64,000 nt of DNA from an uncultured Saprospiraceae bacterium (GCA_938007965.1 CALLMH010000017.1:1-64000), one strand, 5' to 3'; shown: positions 1 to 9,789, numbered from the stretch's first letter. The notes: generated from the sequence alone by a model not told the origin. Numbers and translations are program-made.

Positions 1-233
1 CCTGAACCCGTTACAACTATCGCTGTAATAATGCAAAGCACGAACAATGCGATCGCTAGACCCCATGTCAGTTTCTCTATAAAATCAGTAGATTTAGCTG
101 CGCCTAACATTTGATTTGCACCTGTACCACCGAATGTAGAATCAATTCCTCCACCTTTAGGGTTCTGTATCAAAACAACTCCCATAAGAAGTACACAGAC
201 CAATGCTATTATTATAGTTAATGCTGTAATCAT
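1..233 (-). CDS. secG: Preprotein translocase subunit SecG (3' part outside window)
   Basis: Small inner-membrane subunit of the SecYEG protein-export channel. Read from the ATG at 233 it begins MITALTIIIALVCVLLMGVV, a first membrane helix, followed by the family hallmark LIQNPKGGG and a Phe-Gly-Gly turn, then a second hydrophobic helix (LAIALFVLCIITAIVV). That hairpin with the QNPKGGG loop is diagnostic of SecG. The reading frame is still open at base 1, so the C-terminus lies outside the window. It follows the Lys-rich gene on the same strand with only one base between them, so the two are almost certainly co-transcribed. Confidence 0.93.
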   Translation of the reverse strand, partial: MITALTIIIALVCVLLMGVVLIQNPKGGGIDSTFGGTGANQMLGAAKSTDFIEKLTWGLAIALFVLCIITAIVVTGS

Positions 234-234
234 A

Positions 235-1896
235 TTATTTCTTTTTTAGATTTTCTATTTTGGCTGCAAAGTAAGCACTTTTTTCTGGAAATATCAAGCC
301 TAGTTGCTTATACATCTTCTTGGCCTTTTTTGTATGTCCTTGTGTCGCCATGATATTAGCGAGAGGCTCTGATATAATCATTTCGCTCTTCTTCACGGAG
401 TCTTGAGCCACTTTAAGTACTTTGCTTTTTTTATTTTTCTTCTTTTTCTTCTTATCCTTCTTTTTACCCACGACCTCTGTCTTTTGGTTTATAAGACTCT
501 CATTTTTGCCATTGATTGATTTCTGCTCTAGCAACCAATTGGTAAACTTTGATACTCCATCATAGTCTTTAAGTTTAAAATCATTCGTCGCAGATTCATT
601 TACCACTACATATTTGACTTTATTTTTAATCTTCTTAGCCTTAGACTTAATCGGCTTGCCTGCCTTAAGCTTACTTTCTGTGACTATAGAACCTTCGACT
701 TTTTTTATTGCCCCCTTATTATCATCGGCTAGTATTGTTTTGTTTTCTTTCTTTTTTGAAGCTTTCGATTTTTTTGTCTTTTTCTTGCTTTTAACTTTTT
801 CACTTTTCGACTTTTTATTTTTAGTCGTTGATAGTTTAGCTTCAGTTTTTGACTTTTTATTTTTCTTTCTCTTTTTCTTTTTCGGCGCCGCTATCTTATC
901 CTCTACTTTTAATTGCTTCTTCTTTTTAGATGTCGATACCTTAACTTCGTCTTTTGACTTTTTCTTTTTTTCCTCTATTAATTTGGACTTACTGGTTGAT
1001 TTCTTCTTGTCGCTTTTATTATCTTGATCGGTGGCTTCTGGTTTTATTATTGCGCTTTCTGAAGGTACGCTATTTACATCGTCTGAGACTCCTATTACAT
1101 AAGATTTATAATCTACTAACCCTGCATATTGTTCCTTTACTTCCGTTTCTTTTAGACCTTCTTCTTCCGTGACTTTATCTTCTACTGAATCAGACTCAAC
1201 TTCCAGATCTGATTCCGCATTCGATTCTACAATAACCAACTCTTCCACATCCTCATCTGACACTTCTAAGATTTCGTTTTCTAATTCCGCTTCTAAGACT
1301 TCGTCCGCTTCAGCATGACTGACCTCATTAACTACCACTACATTCGGATTCACCTCAAGTAGGTCTTCTTCGAGAAGATCCTCAGACGTATCATCTACCA
1401 AATTATGTGCTAATACGGGCAATTCCTCTGTCGCTAGCACTGGATTAGTTTCTTCATTGGCTATATCAATGGGGTCATGAGATACATCAGATACTTCACT
1501 ATCTACCAATTTCTCATCAGTCACCTTAGTATGATCCTCTTTGATCGATTGAGTAGCGAGCTCTTCGTCGGCTACTAACTTTGTATCTACTTCGGAGACC
1601 TTTTCGTTTGGCTCTTCAGCCAATGGAGCGACGTCCGCTTTAGTTTTAGACAGATCAGGCTCTACATCATCGATACTATTCTTGAATAATAATGGCTCAT
1701 AATCTTCTGCAAAATATGTCCCATACCTGGAATTATCCTCATCTAAAGAGGATACGAACTGATCGCTTTTGAGATCCATCAGCAATCTGAGAGGCTGACT
1801 GTAGGGCATCTCTTCGACCCACTTATTAAGATCATGGAGAGAAATCTCTGATAATCGCTCCGGGTCCTCTAGGTAATATGCAATATTCTTTTTCAT
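235..1896 (-). CDS. Lys/Glu-rich polyampholyte protein with C-terminal TPR-like motif, upstream of secG
   Basis: Unknown function. The 553-residue protein has three parts: a folded-looking N-terminus (about residues 1-60, with the LSEISLHDLNKWVEEMPYSQ region); a long acidic low-complexity stretch to about residue 280; then a strongly basic, Lys-Ser-rich stretch to about residue 500. The last 45 residues (LANIMATQGHTKKAKKMYKQ onward) look like one tetratricopeptide helix pair. Proteins with this end, next to secG, are common in Bacteroidota, while the middle varies. No signal peptide or membrane helix is visible, so it is probably cytosolic. The start at 1896 is the first Met of the conserved N-terminus. 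The TPR-like call is inference from helix pattern only. Confidence 0.8.
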   Translation of the reverse strand: MKKNIAYYLEDPERLSEISLHDLNKWVEEMPYSQPLRLLMDLKSDQFVSSLDEDNSRYGTYFAEDYEPLLFKNSIDDVEPDLSKTKADVAPLAEEPNEKVSEVDTKLVADEELATQSIKEDHTKVTDEKLVDSEVSDVSHDPIDIANEETNPVLATEELPVLAHNLVDDTSEDLLEEDLLEVNPNVVVVNEVSHAEADEVLEAELENEILEVSDEDVEELVIVESNAESDLEVESDSVEDKVTEEEGLKETEVKEQYAGLVDYKSYVIGVSDDVNSVPSESAIIKPEATDQDNKSDKKKSTSKSKLIEEKKKKSKDEVKVSTSKKKKQLKVEDKIAAPKKKKRKKNKKSKTEAKLSTTKNKKSKSEKVKSKKKTKKSKASKKKENKTILADDNKGAIKKVEGSIVTESKLKAGKPIKSKAKKIKNKVKYVVVNESATNDFKLKDYDGVSKFTNWLLEQKSINGKNESLINQKTEVVGKKKDKKKKKKNKKSKVLKVAQDSVKKSEMIISEPLANIMATQGHTKKAKKMYKQLGLIFPEKSAYFAAKIENLKKK

Positions 1897-1979
1897 CGTA
1901 GACGAAGATATAGATATGTAGTCAAGAACAAATAAAATACCACTAAAAAATTTAAACTATTGAACCACTACTTACTTTT

Positions 1980-2014
1980 TTGACAAAAATCAGCATTATT
2001 TTTTTATAATTTTG
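1980..2014 (+). promoter_or_regulatory. Candidate pdxJ promoter
   Basis: A TTG at 1980-1982 and TAATTTTG at 2007-2014 resemble the Bacteroidota -33 and -7 boxes. The 24-base spacer is longer than the usual 19-21, so only the -7 box is convincing. It leaves a very short leader before the ATG at 2030. Confidence 0.45.
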
Positions 2015-2029
2015 CATAAAAAATAAGCT

Positions 2030-2752
2030 ATGGAAGCGAAGCTCAGCGTAAACATAAATAAAATAGCACTCATTCGAAATAGCCGTGGAGCTAATTTTCC
2101 AAATCTATTGACCGTTGCGAAAGATTGTGAAGAATTTGGTGCAGAAGGCATCACTGTACATCCTCGTCCTGACGAACGACATATCACGTATGCCGATATT
2201 CCTCAGCTGAAGAGTATAGTTACCACTGAATTCAATATTGAAGGATATCCCAACAGAAAATTCTTAGATATGGTGATTGCCAACAAACCACATCAGTGTA
2301 CCTTAGTTCCTGACTTACCAAGTGCGCTCACATCAGATAATGGATGGGACACAATTAATCAGAAAGAGTTTCTCAAAGACACCATTGCCGAACTGCAAGA
2401 AGCAGGCATTCGAGTAAGTTTATTTATCAACCCAGATAATATATTACTAGACGGAGCTTTAGAAACTGGCACTGATAGGATAGAATTTTATACAGGACCA
2501 TATGCACATGATTTCGAACAGGACAAATATAAAGCAATAGAAAAATATGCATCCGCAGCAGATCACTGCAGCAAATTAGGTATTGGTATAAATGCTGGTC
2601 ATGATTTGAATCTTAAAAATCTCAACTTCTTCAAAAATAACATTCCAGGTCTTATGGAAGTATCTATCGGACATGCGCTGGTAGTAGACGCTCTATACTA
2701 TGGATTAAAAAACACCATACAGATGTACCAAAACGAACTTAAGCGCAATTAA
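2030..2752 (+). CDS. pdxJ: Pyridoxine 5'-phosphate synthase
   Basis: Last step of the DXP-dependent vitamin B6 route: condenses 3-amino-2-oxopropyl phosphate with 1-deoxy-D-xylulose 5-phosphate to pyridoxine 5'-phosphate, in the cytosol. The 240-residue length is normal for this TIM-barrel family. Visible hallmarks are LSVNINKIALIRNSRG at the N-terminus, the phosphate/substrate loop HPRPDERHI (residues 44-52), and near the end NAGHDLNLKNL and EVSIGHALV, which carry the late active-site His. The gene stands alone, divergent from the secG-side operon, with its own -7 box just upstream. Confidence 0.95.
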   Translation: MEAKLSVNINKIALIRNSRGANFPNLLTVAKDCEEFGAEGITVHPRPDERHITYADIPQLKSIVTTEFNIEGYPNRKFLDMVIANKPHQCTLVPDLPSALTSDNGWDTINQKEFLKDTIAELQEAGIRVSLFINPDNILLDGALETGTDRIEFYTGPYAHDFEQDKYKAIEKYASAADHCSKLGIGINAGHDLNLKNLNFFKNNIPGLMEVSIGHALVVDALYYGLKNTIQMYQNELKRN

Positions 2753-2972
2753 TTAGTTATCTTTACAAATGATGAGTATTCATATAATAATAATGGAATA
2801 GAATTTGAACTATTACTCACCAATCCCAAGTTCGAGTTTTGTAACAATCAGTTTAATTGATGCAAGTAAAATTATTATTCGTTTTATTCGCTAAATCCCT
2901 TTTTAGTGTCATAACTATCCTAGCGACTATATTCGATAAATAAGAAATTGCGTGAAATTTAAAAATCGTTTT

Positions 2973-5900
2973 ATGAAATATTTTTGTGTTTTTATTATTC
3001 TAATATCTTTCTATTTTTCAAATGCTCAGAGCGACCCACTTTTCCAATTAGAAGAGAGTAAATTTATTGGAGACTTTATCGAAAAAAAACATGAATTCAA
3101 CATCGATTTAGAAAACTTAAAACAAAAATTAGAAAATTCCCCAAATCGAAGCGCCGATAGAGATCAATGGAAAATAATATCACTTCCACTTGCAAATGGA
3201 GTAACTACTCAGATCAAAATCGCTGAGTCATCGATACTTTCTCCAGAAATGCAAATCGAATACCCAACTATAAAATCATATATCGTAGCTTCTCACAACA
3301 ATAATAATGTATTCGGAAGATTGTCTATAACACCACTTGGTTTGACGGGGCTCCTGTTTACAGATGATGGAGATGTGTATTATGAGGTACTAAAAAATGG
3401 AAATAATATCGCATACATATCCAATGGTAAGGATAAAGTGCAAAGCTCTTGTGGGACCATTCATTCTGCTAATAAAACAGAGAATTACACCAACAGAGAT
3501 TCTTACGGTGGAGAAACTAGAACCTTTAGAATGGCTGTCGCCTGTAGTGGAGAATTTTCAAATAAATACAATAACAACCTTACTACGATAAATTCAAAAA
3601 TAAATGAGTATCTAACAGAACTCAATGCCATCTACGAAAGAGACATTGCCATCACATTTCAATTGGCACCCAACAATAATGATATAATATTCTTCAATCC
3701 AGCAACAGACGGACTCGATGATAATAATAGATTGCCGACTGCATTCGAAGTAATATCTAGTAATATGAATGCCGCCGACTATGAGATAGGTCATGTGTTC
3801 CACGAGTTAAATGATCCAGGAAACGGATTTTTTAATGGAAGTGGTGTAGCGGGCCTTGGCAATGTATGTGCGGATGGCTCTAATTGGTTCAACAATAAAT
3901 CTTCTGGTTGGAGTGCTTGTGGAGGTCCATATACTACTTCATTTTGGATGGGTATATTCGCTCACGAAGTCGGTCACCAATTCAATGCTTCTCATACTTT
4001 TTATGGTACTTCAAATTTTTGTGGAGCAAGTGGACAACGATCACCAGGCAATGGCGTAGAACCCGGCTCAGGTAATAGTATGATGAGTTACGAGGGCACA
4101 TGCCAGGCCAATGGATCCTGTAGCAATCAAAATATCACCCCTACTTCAAACTTCCTTTACTTCCATGGACATAGTATAAATCAAATCCAAAACTATATAG
4201 CAGGAGCAGGAAACTGCTCAAACGATACCCCGAATTCTAATTCTGCACCTGTGATCACTATGCCTCAAGACTACACGATTCCCATTGGCACCCCATTTTC
4301 ATTATCCGCGAATGCTACCGACGCTGATGGAGATGCATTACTCCTAGGCTGGGAAGAAATAGATACGGATAATCTTACACTTTCTTGTCCAGACGGAGCG
4401 CCAAATGATGCTGCGAATAGCACTACGGCGCCATTATTTAGAAGCTTTGACCCATCTAGTGATGGAGGGATGAGGACTTTCCCGAAACTCAGCGATATAT
4501 TGAATAATACGCAAACTTTGGGAGAAATCCTCCCTAATGTAGGTAGAGATATAGATTTTAGGTTTACAGCCCGGGCAGAAGCTTTGGGTGGAGTATCTTA
4601 TGAGGATATGACAGTCAACGTAGCTGGTTCTGCTGGCCCTTTTGAAGTACTTACAGCAAACAGCGCCGCTGGATATCAAGGTGGACAATCGCTAAATATG
4701 CAGTGGTCAGTGGCTAATACGAATGTAGCCCCAGTCTCCTGTACGAATGTCAATATACTATTCTCTACTGATGGTGGAGAGACCTTTCCTATAACCTTAG
4801 CATCCAACACGCCCAACGACGGATCACACACCATAACACTTCCATCTACAGGAACCAATACTGGAAGAATAAAAATAGAGGCAGTAAACAATATCTTTTT
4901 TGATATAAATAATGCAGATATAGTCATATCTAGCGATTGTAATCCAGTAGCGAGTTCTATACTCAATGATGAAGATGTAACGGCTGATGCTGGAGATCCA
5001 GCTTTAGATCTTGAAATATTAACTGGTGGACTTATCACTAATTTCGCTGGAACACTTACTACTTCTGATCCTAGTTCTACATTAATAGCTAGAAATGAAG
5101 CCACTAATGAATGCGCTTTATTCAGTGTTTCGCAAAGATACAAATCTATCGTCGTGGAAGTATTAGATACGGATACCTATACATTTACCCCAAATTCAGC
5201 ATTTACAGATGTATTGAATATTTATAGCGATCAATTCAACCCAGCCTTTGGTCAGCAGTGCAATACCTGGCTGGCTTCTACTGCTAGTTGGAATCCAGTA
5301 ACGACGAACATCTCATTCGCAAATTCTACTTCAGTGTCTTTGCAGGCGGGAGACATCATAGAAATAGTCCTTTCTGGATACTTTAGCAATAGTGTGGGCG
5401 ATTTCGATGTAGTTTTCAGCTCTGACAATGGTGGTCAACTGGCTCAAGTCACTGATCCACCGAATGGATATTCTTATACATTCATAATATCTGATGAAAA
5501 TGGAAACATCGTAAGCATAGATCCAGATACAGATCTCTCTGATGATGCTACATTTGCAGGAGGATCTTATACGATAGAGGGCCTTATGCTCTTCGGGACA
5601 CCTGATTTATCCAGTTATATAAACCAGCCATTGAGCACCTTAAAAAATGCAATAGCTGCTGGTAATCCGTGCGGCCTATTTAGTACTAATGACAAAACTG
5701 TAATTATTAATGGTTGTACTCCAAGCACTAAAATTGTGACTTCCTTTTTAGACAATGGGGGCCCAGGGACCCTTAGGTCTGTGATCGCCAATAGTTGCCC
5801 AGGTGATGTTATCACTTTCTTAACCGACTTACTAGGGGTTACTATTTCTCTTGATTCTGAAATATTGATTAATAGTGAGCTTACTATAACAGGGCTAGGT

Positions 5901-6155
5901 ATAAATAATACTATAATTTCTGGAGGATCATCAAATCGTATATTCAATAATTCCGCTGGGAACACGCTAACCCTCATCGATCTAGACCTAGAAGATGGAT
6001 TCTCATCTACAGACGGAGGAGCCATTCTCAATAGTGGGACGCTCAATCTACAGGATGTACGTTTTGAAAATAATAAATCGGGATCAAATGACAAAGCGCT
6101 TACCAATGATGGAATTATAAATATCAGAAGCGGAAATGTCCAAATAAACAAATAA
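2973..6155 (+). CDS. Secreted reprolysin-like zinc metalloprotease, multidomain
   Basis: Predicted secreted M12B/reprolysin-type protease. I start it at the ATG at 2973, giving a clean signal peptide (MKYFCVFIILISFYFSNAQ); a GTG seven codons upstream (2952) is possible. A propeptide-like region is followed by a catalytic domain with HEVGHQFNASH at residues 331-341, the HExxHxxxxxH zinc site, and a downstream Met-turn-like MMSYEG. Then come Ig/cadherin-like beta modules, including a calcium-site-like ATDADGDALLL, a beta-sandwich region, and a C-terminal polymorphic-outer-membrane/right-handed-helix-like segment beginning FLDNGGPGTLRSVI. I see no T9SS sorting domain at the end. Family known, substrate unknown; isolated between pdxJ and serA. 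Confidence 0.85.
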   Translation: MKYFCVFIILISFYFSNAQSDPLFQLEESKFIGDFIEKKHEFNIDLENLKQKLENSPNRSADRDQWKIISLPLANGVTTQIKIAESSILSPEMQIEYPTIKSYIVASHNNNNVFGRLSITPLGLTGLLFTDDGDVYYEVLKNGNNIAYISNGKDKVQSSCGTIHSANKTENYTNRDSYGGETRTFRMAVACSGEFSNKYNNNLTTINSKINEYLTELNAIYERDIAITFQLAPNNNDIIFFNPATDGLDDNNRLPTAFEVISSNMNAADYEIGHVFHELNDPGNGFFNGSGVAGLGNVCADGSNWFNNKSSGWSACGGPYTTSFWMGIFAHEVGHQFNASHTFYGTSNFCGASGQRSPGNGVEPGSGNSMMSYEGTCQANGSCSNQNITPTSNFLYFHGHSINQIQNYIAGAGNCSNDTPNSNSAPVITMPQDYTIPIGTPFSLSANATDADGDALLLGWEEIDTDNLTLSCPDGAPNDAANSTTAPLFRSFDPSSDGGMRTFPKLSDILNNTQTLGEILPNVGRDIDFRFTARAEALGGVSYEDMTVNVAGSAGPFEVLTANSAAGYQGGQSLNMQWSVANTNVAPVSCTNVNILFSTDGGETFPITLASNTPNDGSHTITLPSTGTNTGRIKIEAVNNIFFDINNADIVISSDCNPVASSILNDEDVTADAGDPALDLEILTGGLITNFAGTLTTSDPSSTLIARNEATNECALFSVSQRYKSIVVEVLDTDTYTFTPNSAFTDVLNIYSDQFNPAFGQQCNTWLASTASWNPVTTNISFANSTSVSLQAGDIIEIVLSGYFSNSVGDFDVVFSSDNGGQLAQVTDPPNGYSYTFIISDENGNIVSIDPDTDLSDDATFAGGSYTIEGLMLFGTPDLSSYINQPLSTLKNAIAAGNPCGLFSTNDKTVIINGCTPSTKIVTSFLDNGGPGTLRSVIANSCPGDVITFLTDLLGVTISLDSEILINSELTITGLGINNTIISGGSSNRIFNNSAGNTLTLIDLDLEDGFSSTDGGAILNSGTLNLQDVRFENNKSGSNDKALTNDGIINIRSGNVQINK

Positions 6156-6418
6156 GTCCCTATAACTGAGCAAATGGGCAATGCTCAAACAACTAATCCA
6201 TCGAGTAAGATCTCAGAATTCGACAGGATACTTACCAAACTAAATGAAGTGCATTCTATTTAATTGAAATATAGTTTTCAATTCAGCACTTATTCAACCA
6301 TTTGTTTTGTGTTTTCCCGCGAATCATATTTTATTAAATATTTAGCATCCATATAGTTCTTATTCTCTGCCCTTTATAGTTTCTTTGCTCAAAGATTAAG
6401 AATTATTAAAAATAAAAA

Positions 6419-7369
6419 ATGGGAAACATTTTAATTAATGATGGCTTACATCCATCTGGGATCAAAATGCTCGAAGACGCAGGGCATACCATACAAACAG
6501 AAAAGATAGCCCAAGAAGACCTCCTTGCTCAATTACCAAAATTTGACGGTATCTGTGTAAGGTCCGCTACAAAAGTACGAACCGACTTAATAGATGCGTG
6601 TGCTAATCTGAAATTCATCGGCAGAGGAGGAGTAGGATTGGACAACATCGACGTAGATCATGCAAGATCAAAAGGCGTAGCTGTACTTAATACTCCTGCA
6701 GCATCTTCTAGATCGGTTGCAGAACTTGCATTCGGACATATGCTATCCTTATCAAGATTTGTATATCAATCTAATAGGCAGATGCCCCTCGAAGGCAATA
6801 GCAACTTCGGTACACTAAAAAAATCATTTAGTAAAGGTGTAGAACTTGAAGGTAAGACACTCGGAATCATAGGATTAGGCAGGATTGGTCAAGAAGCTGC
6901 AAAAATCGGATTGGGTCTAGGTATGAATGTCGTAGGAGTGGATCCGTACATCAAAAAGAATGTAACCATCAAATGTAAAATTGGAACGTCATCTGTAGAT
7001 GTAGACATCAAGTCTATCTCAATGGATGAAATGCTAGCTCAGTCAGATTTCATTACTATGCATATTCCTTTTACTGGAGCGGCAGTGTTAGGCCCTACAG
7101 AATTCGCCAAAATGAAAAAAGGAACATTCTTAGTAGATGCCGCTAGAGGTGGCACAATTGACGAAGATGCACTACTAGCCGCTCTAGAAGACGGTACAGT
7201 AGCAGCAGCTGGTCTTGATGTTTTCATCAATGAACCATCTCCTAGACAAGATATATTATCTCATCCAAGAATATCACTGACACCACACATCGGAGCCTCT
7301 ACTTTGGAAGCTCAAGAAAAAATAGGAATAGAACTCGCTTCGAAAATCATCGAAGTATTAAAAGGGTAA
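6419..7369 (+). CDS. serA: D-3-phosphoglycerate dehydrogenase-type 2-hydroxyacid dehydrogenase
   Basis: NAD-dependent D-2-hydroxyacid dehydrogenase, most likely the first enzyme of serine synthesis. The 316 residues correspond to the short form without a C-terminal ACT regulatory domain. Seen in order: substrate-domain loop RSATKVR (about 48-54), GRGGVGLDNID (68-78), the Rossmann dinucleotide loop GLGRIG (152-157), DAARGG with the catalytic Arg region, and PHIGAST with the catalytic His at about 290. Serine-feedback control through an ACT domain is therefore not expected. A terminator follows the gene, so it seems monocistronic. Another 2-hydroxyacid substrate cannot be excluded. Confidence 0.85.
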   Translation: MGNILINDGLHPSGIKMLEDAGHTIQTEKIAQEDLLAQLPKFDGICVRSATKVRTDLIDACANLKFIGRGGVGLDNIDVDHARSKGVAVLNTPAASSRSVAELAFGHMLSLSRFVYQSNRQMPLEGNSNFGTLKKSFSKGVELEGKTLGIIGLGRIGQEAAKIGLGLGMNVVGVDPYIKKNVTIKCKIGTSSVDVDIKSISMDEMLAQSDFITMHIPFTGAAVLGPTEFAKMKKGTFLVDAARGGTIDEDALLAALEDGTVAAAGLDVFINEPSPRQDILSHPRISLTPHIGASTLEAQEKIGIELASKIIEVLKG

Positions 7370-7395
7370 TTGGCCCTCATTAATTAAATATAATG

Positions 7396-7433
7396 AAGAG
7401 GTCATCTACTTAGTTGTATTTGACCTCTTTTCT
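7396..7433 (+). terminator. Intrinsic terminator after serA
   Basis: Nine-bp stem AAGAGGTCA (7396-7404) / TGACCTCTT (7421-7429) with a 16-base loop and a short T tract (TTTTCT). It separates serA from lysA. Confidence 0.65.
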
Positions 7434-7461
7434 ATACAATAGATTATAAAACAATCGATCT

Positions 7462-8697
7462 ATGGAAATTCTAAATAATAAATACGTTTTTTCAGGTGAA
7501 GTCGATGCACTTCAACTTACAGAAAAGTATGGCTGCCCACTATACGTTTATGATACCGCCATTATAGCACGACAATATAAGCGATTAACAGATGCCTTTA
7601 ATGTCGACAAACTCAAGATCAATTATGCATGTAAAGCATTGACAAATATCAATGTATTAAAATACATAAAATCACTTGGTGCTGGGTTAGATACTGTATC
7701 TATTCAAGAGGTCAAACTCGGGTTAATGGCCGGATTTGCTACCGAGGACATAATATATACTCCAAATTGTGTTTCATTAGAAGAGATAAAAGAAGCACTC
7801 GACTTAGGTGTGCGGATCAATATTGATAACCTAAGTATACTAGAACAGTTTGGGAATCAATTCTCTGACAAACCTGTATGTATAAGAATCAATCCGCATA
7901 TCCTAGCGGGAGGCAATTCAAAAATATCAACAGGCCATATTGATAGTAAGTTTGGGATATCATTTCATCAAGTCCCCCATATACGCAGGATAGTCGAAGC
8001 TACAGGAATGAAAGTGACTGGTCTACATATGCATACTGGCTCTGACATCCTTGATTCTGAAGTATTCATACAAGGTGCAGACGTACTACTAAGCATTGCA
8101 GAAGAATTTCCTCATTTAGAGGATATTGATTTTGGGAGCGGATTTAAGGTGGATTATAAGAATGATGGAATCGAAACAGATGTAGAAGATCTTGGAATCA
8201 GAATATCGGATCGTTTCAATGAATTCTGTGCCGCCTATGGCAGAGAATTAACGCTTATGTTCGAACCTGGAAAATTTTTAGTATCAGAGGCAGGAACATT
8301 TTTGGCAAAGGTAAATGTGATCAAACAAACTACCTCTACAGTATTCGCCGGAATCGATTCCGGATTAAATCACCTCATCCGTCCTATGTTATACGATTCA
8401 TACCATAGAATCGAAAACATATCAAAGACAGAAGGTAGGAAAAGAATATATACAATCGTAGGTTATATCTGTGAGACGGACACATTTGGAATAAATAGAA
8501 AACTAAATGAGGTCCTCGAAGGTGATATACTTGCGTTCCACAATGCAGGCGCATACTGTTTTATGATGGCATCAAATTATAATTCTAGATATAGACCCGC
8601 TGAAGTCCTCATACACGAAGGGAAAGACTACCTTATCAGAAACAGAGAGACAATGGAAGACATCCTCAAGAATCAAGTGGAACAAGACATATTTTAG
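7462..8697 (+). CDS. lysA: Diaminopimelate decarboxylase
   Basis: PLP enzyme converting meso-diaminopimelate to L-lysine. Fold-type III (alanine racemase-like) architecture at 411 residues. The Schiff-base Lys58 lies in INYACKALTN; other hallmarks are the HMHTGSDI loop, GSGFKVDY (the Gly-rich PLP-phosphate site), EPGKFLVSEAG, and the C-terminal CETDTFG carrying the catalytic Cys. No fused aspartokinase domain, unlike some bifunctional LysA proteins. Downstream is the phosphatase lipoprotein, 30 bases away on the same strand, possibly co-transcribed. Confidence 0.94.
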   Translation: MEILNNKYVFSGEVDALQLTEKYGCPLYVYDTAIIARQYKRLTDAFNVDKLKINYACKALTNINVLKYIKSLGAGLDTVSIQEVKLGLMAGFATEDIIYTPNCVSLEEIKEALDLGVRINIDNLSILEQFGNQFSDKPVCIRINPHILAGGNSKISTGHIDSKFGISFHQVPHIRRIVEATGMKVTGLHMHTGSDILDSEVFIQGADVLLSIAEEFPHLEDIDFGSGFKVDYKNDGIETDVEDLGIRISDRFNEFCAAYGRELTLMFEPGKFLVSEAGTFLAKVNVIKQTTSTVFAGIDSGLNHLIRPMLYDSYHRIENISKTEGRKRIYTIVGYICETDTFGINRKLNEVLEGDILAFHNAGAYCFMMASNYNSRYRPAEVLIHEGKDYLIRNRETMEDILKNQVEQDIF

Positions 8698-8727
8698 AAT
8701 ATAATCGCACTACAAAATAATCTAAAC

Positions 8728-9315
8728 ATGAGAATAATACTAGGATTGATAGTACTTCTTCTTGCTGCATGTCAAGCAAAAGAAGTATCAACAACCGGAA
8801 AATACATCAAAAATATAAATAAAAATACAGTTGTGTTCGAAGACGGCACCAAACTGGAATTAGATAACTGTAATACTTGTAGGACGATATACCTCACTCG
8901 TCATGCTGAGAAAGATACAGTTCCAGTAAAGAATCCAATTCTAACAAAGGAGGGTTATGAGAGATCGCACAAACTTGCTCAGATATTTAAATCAACGAGA
9001 TTAGATGCAGTATATTCGACATTATACAATAGGACTATGCACACGGTAGACTCACTTACCAACATGAAGGGATTGTCCACTCAAATATACCAACCTAAGG
9101 AGATGAAAAGTCTATCCGGAAAATTATTAACCGAAAGTGACATGAAAAAAGTTCTCATTTCTGGCCACTCAAATACGACACCAGCATTCGCTAGCACGCT
9201 CATGGGTGCAAAGCAATTCGAACGAGGATTTGATGAAAGTGACTATGACAATCTACTTATCGTAAATGTCAATGAGAAAGGAGAAAAAATACTTTATCAA
9301 TTGAAATACAAGTAA
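8728..9315 (+). CDS. Histidine phosphatase (phosphoglycerate mutase-like) lipoprotein
   Basis: Predicted lipid-anchored phosphohydrolase of the histidine phosphatase superfamily. The N-terminus has a hydrophobic leader with lipobox LLAAC (Cys15), so mature protein should be tethered in the periplasm or to the outer membrane. The catalytic motif TRHAEK (Arg58-His59) is near residue 58 and the second catalytic His sits in ISGHSNTTPA in the C-terminal third. Short length (195 residues) fits the SixA/small-branch type. Substrate unknown. It follows lysA closely, but no functional link to lysine synthesis is evident. Confidence 0.83.
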   Translation: MRIILGLIVLLLAACQAKEVSTTGKYIKNINKNTVVFEDGTKLELDNCNTCRTIYLTRHAEKDTVPVKNPILTKEGYERSHKLAQIFKSTRLDAVYSTLYNRTMHTVDSLTNMKGLSTQIYQPKEMKSLSGKLLTESDMKKVLISGHSNTTPAFASTLMGAKQFERGFDESDYDNLLIVNVNEKGEKILYQLKYK

Positions 9316-9345
9316 CCTATTAAGATCTAGACACACTACAGTTAG

Positions 9346-9789
9346 TTACAGCCGTCCATCAAATGCATAATCTCGCTGACCGACAATTTTCACCTGATCC
9401 ATATGGTGGTGTAGCGGATTAAATAACACATTGTATTCTTCTGGAATTATTGCAGACGGCACTTTAAGACCCAATATCTTTTTTAGCTTGATGAATTCAT
9501 CACCTACTGTTTTGGTGGCAACTTGGGGAGGTATTTCGTTCCAGTTGTGCGGCGGTGATTCACACAATTGAATATACTTACTACTCACCTCAAAAGTTAG
9601 CAGTGTCATACCATGTCGGATTGGCATCCCTGCGGTATGAACCAATATTTCTAATGACGCCAATGATATAGAGGTCGAAGTATATATCATACGCACACCT
9701 TTGCTATTCCATCTGCCTCCTACCCGATACGCTCCTTCCCCATTAAGATGTTCCGTATATCTCTTATTACTAATTCTATAAAGTTTCAT
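9346..9789 (-). CDS. RES-domain toxin of a type II toxin-antitoxin pair
   Basis: Known members of the RES family are NAD+-depleting toxins (Xre/MbcA-type systems). The 147-residue length is typical. The family signature is visible: GGRWNSKG with Arg26, IYTS with Tyr36, ASLEILVH with Glu47, and the late VPSAIIPEEYNVLFNP with Ser112, so the putative catalytic set R-Y-E-S is complete and the toxin looks intact. It lies 5 bases downstream of the Xre/DUF2384 antitoxin gene in the usual antitoxin-first order and shares its promoter. Toxicity itself is inference. Confidence 0.9.
   Translation of the reverse strand: MKLYRISNKRYTEHLNGEGAYRVGGRWNSKGVRMIYTSTSISLASLEILVHTAGMPIRHGMTLLTFEVSSKYIQLCESPPHNWNEIPPQVATKTVGDEFIKLKKILGLKVPSAIIPEEYNVLFNPLHHHMDQVKIVGQRDYAFDGRL

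Noticed and set aside
614-1172. Plus-strand open frames of about 137 and 72 codons, rich in Phe and Leu
   Set aside because: They are mirror images of the Lys/Glu-rich gene on the other strand; composition follows directly from its codons.
2753-2860. In-frame sense codons (about 35) after the pdxJ stop
   Set aside because: PdxJ already has its normal length and C-terminus; the extension has no recognisable domain, so read-through is not supported.
4676-5143. Minus-strand 155-codon frame inside the metalloprotease gene
   Set aside because: No motif or plausible start, and the plus-strand protease modules explain the region.
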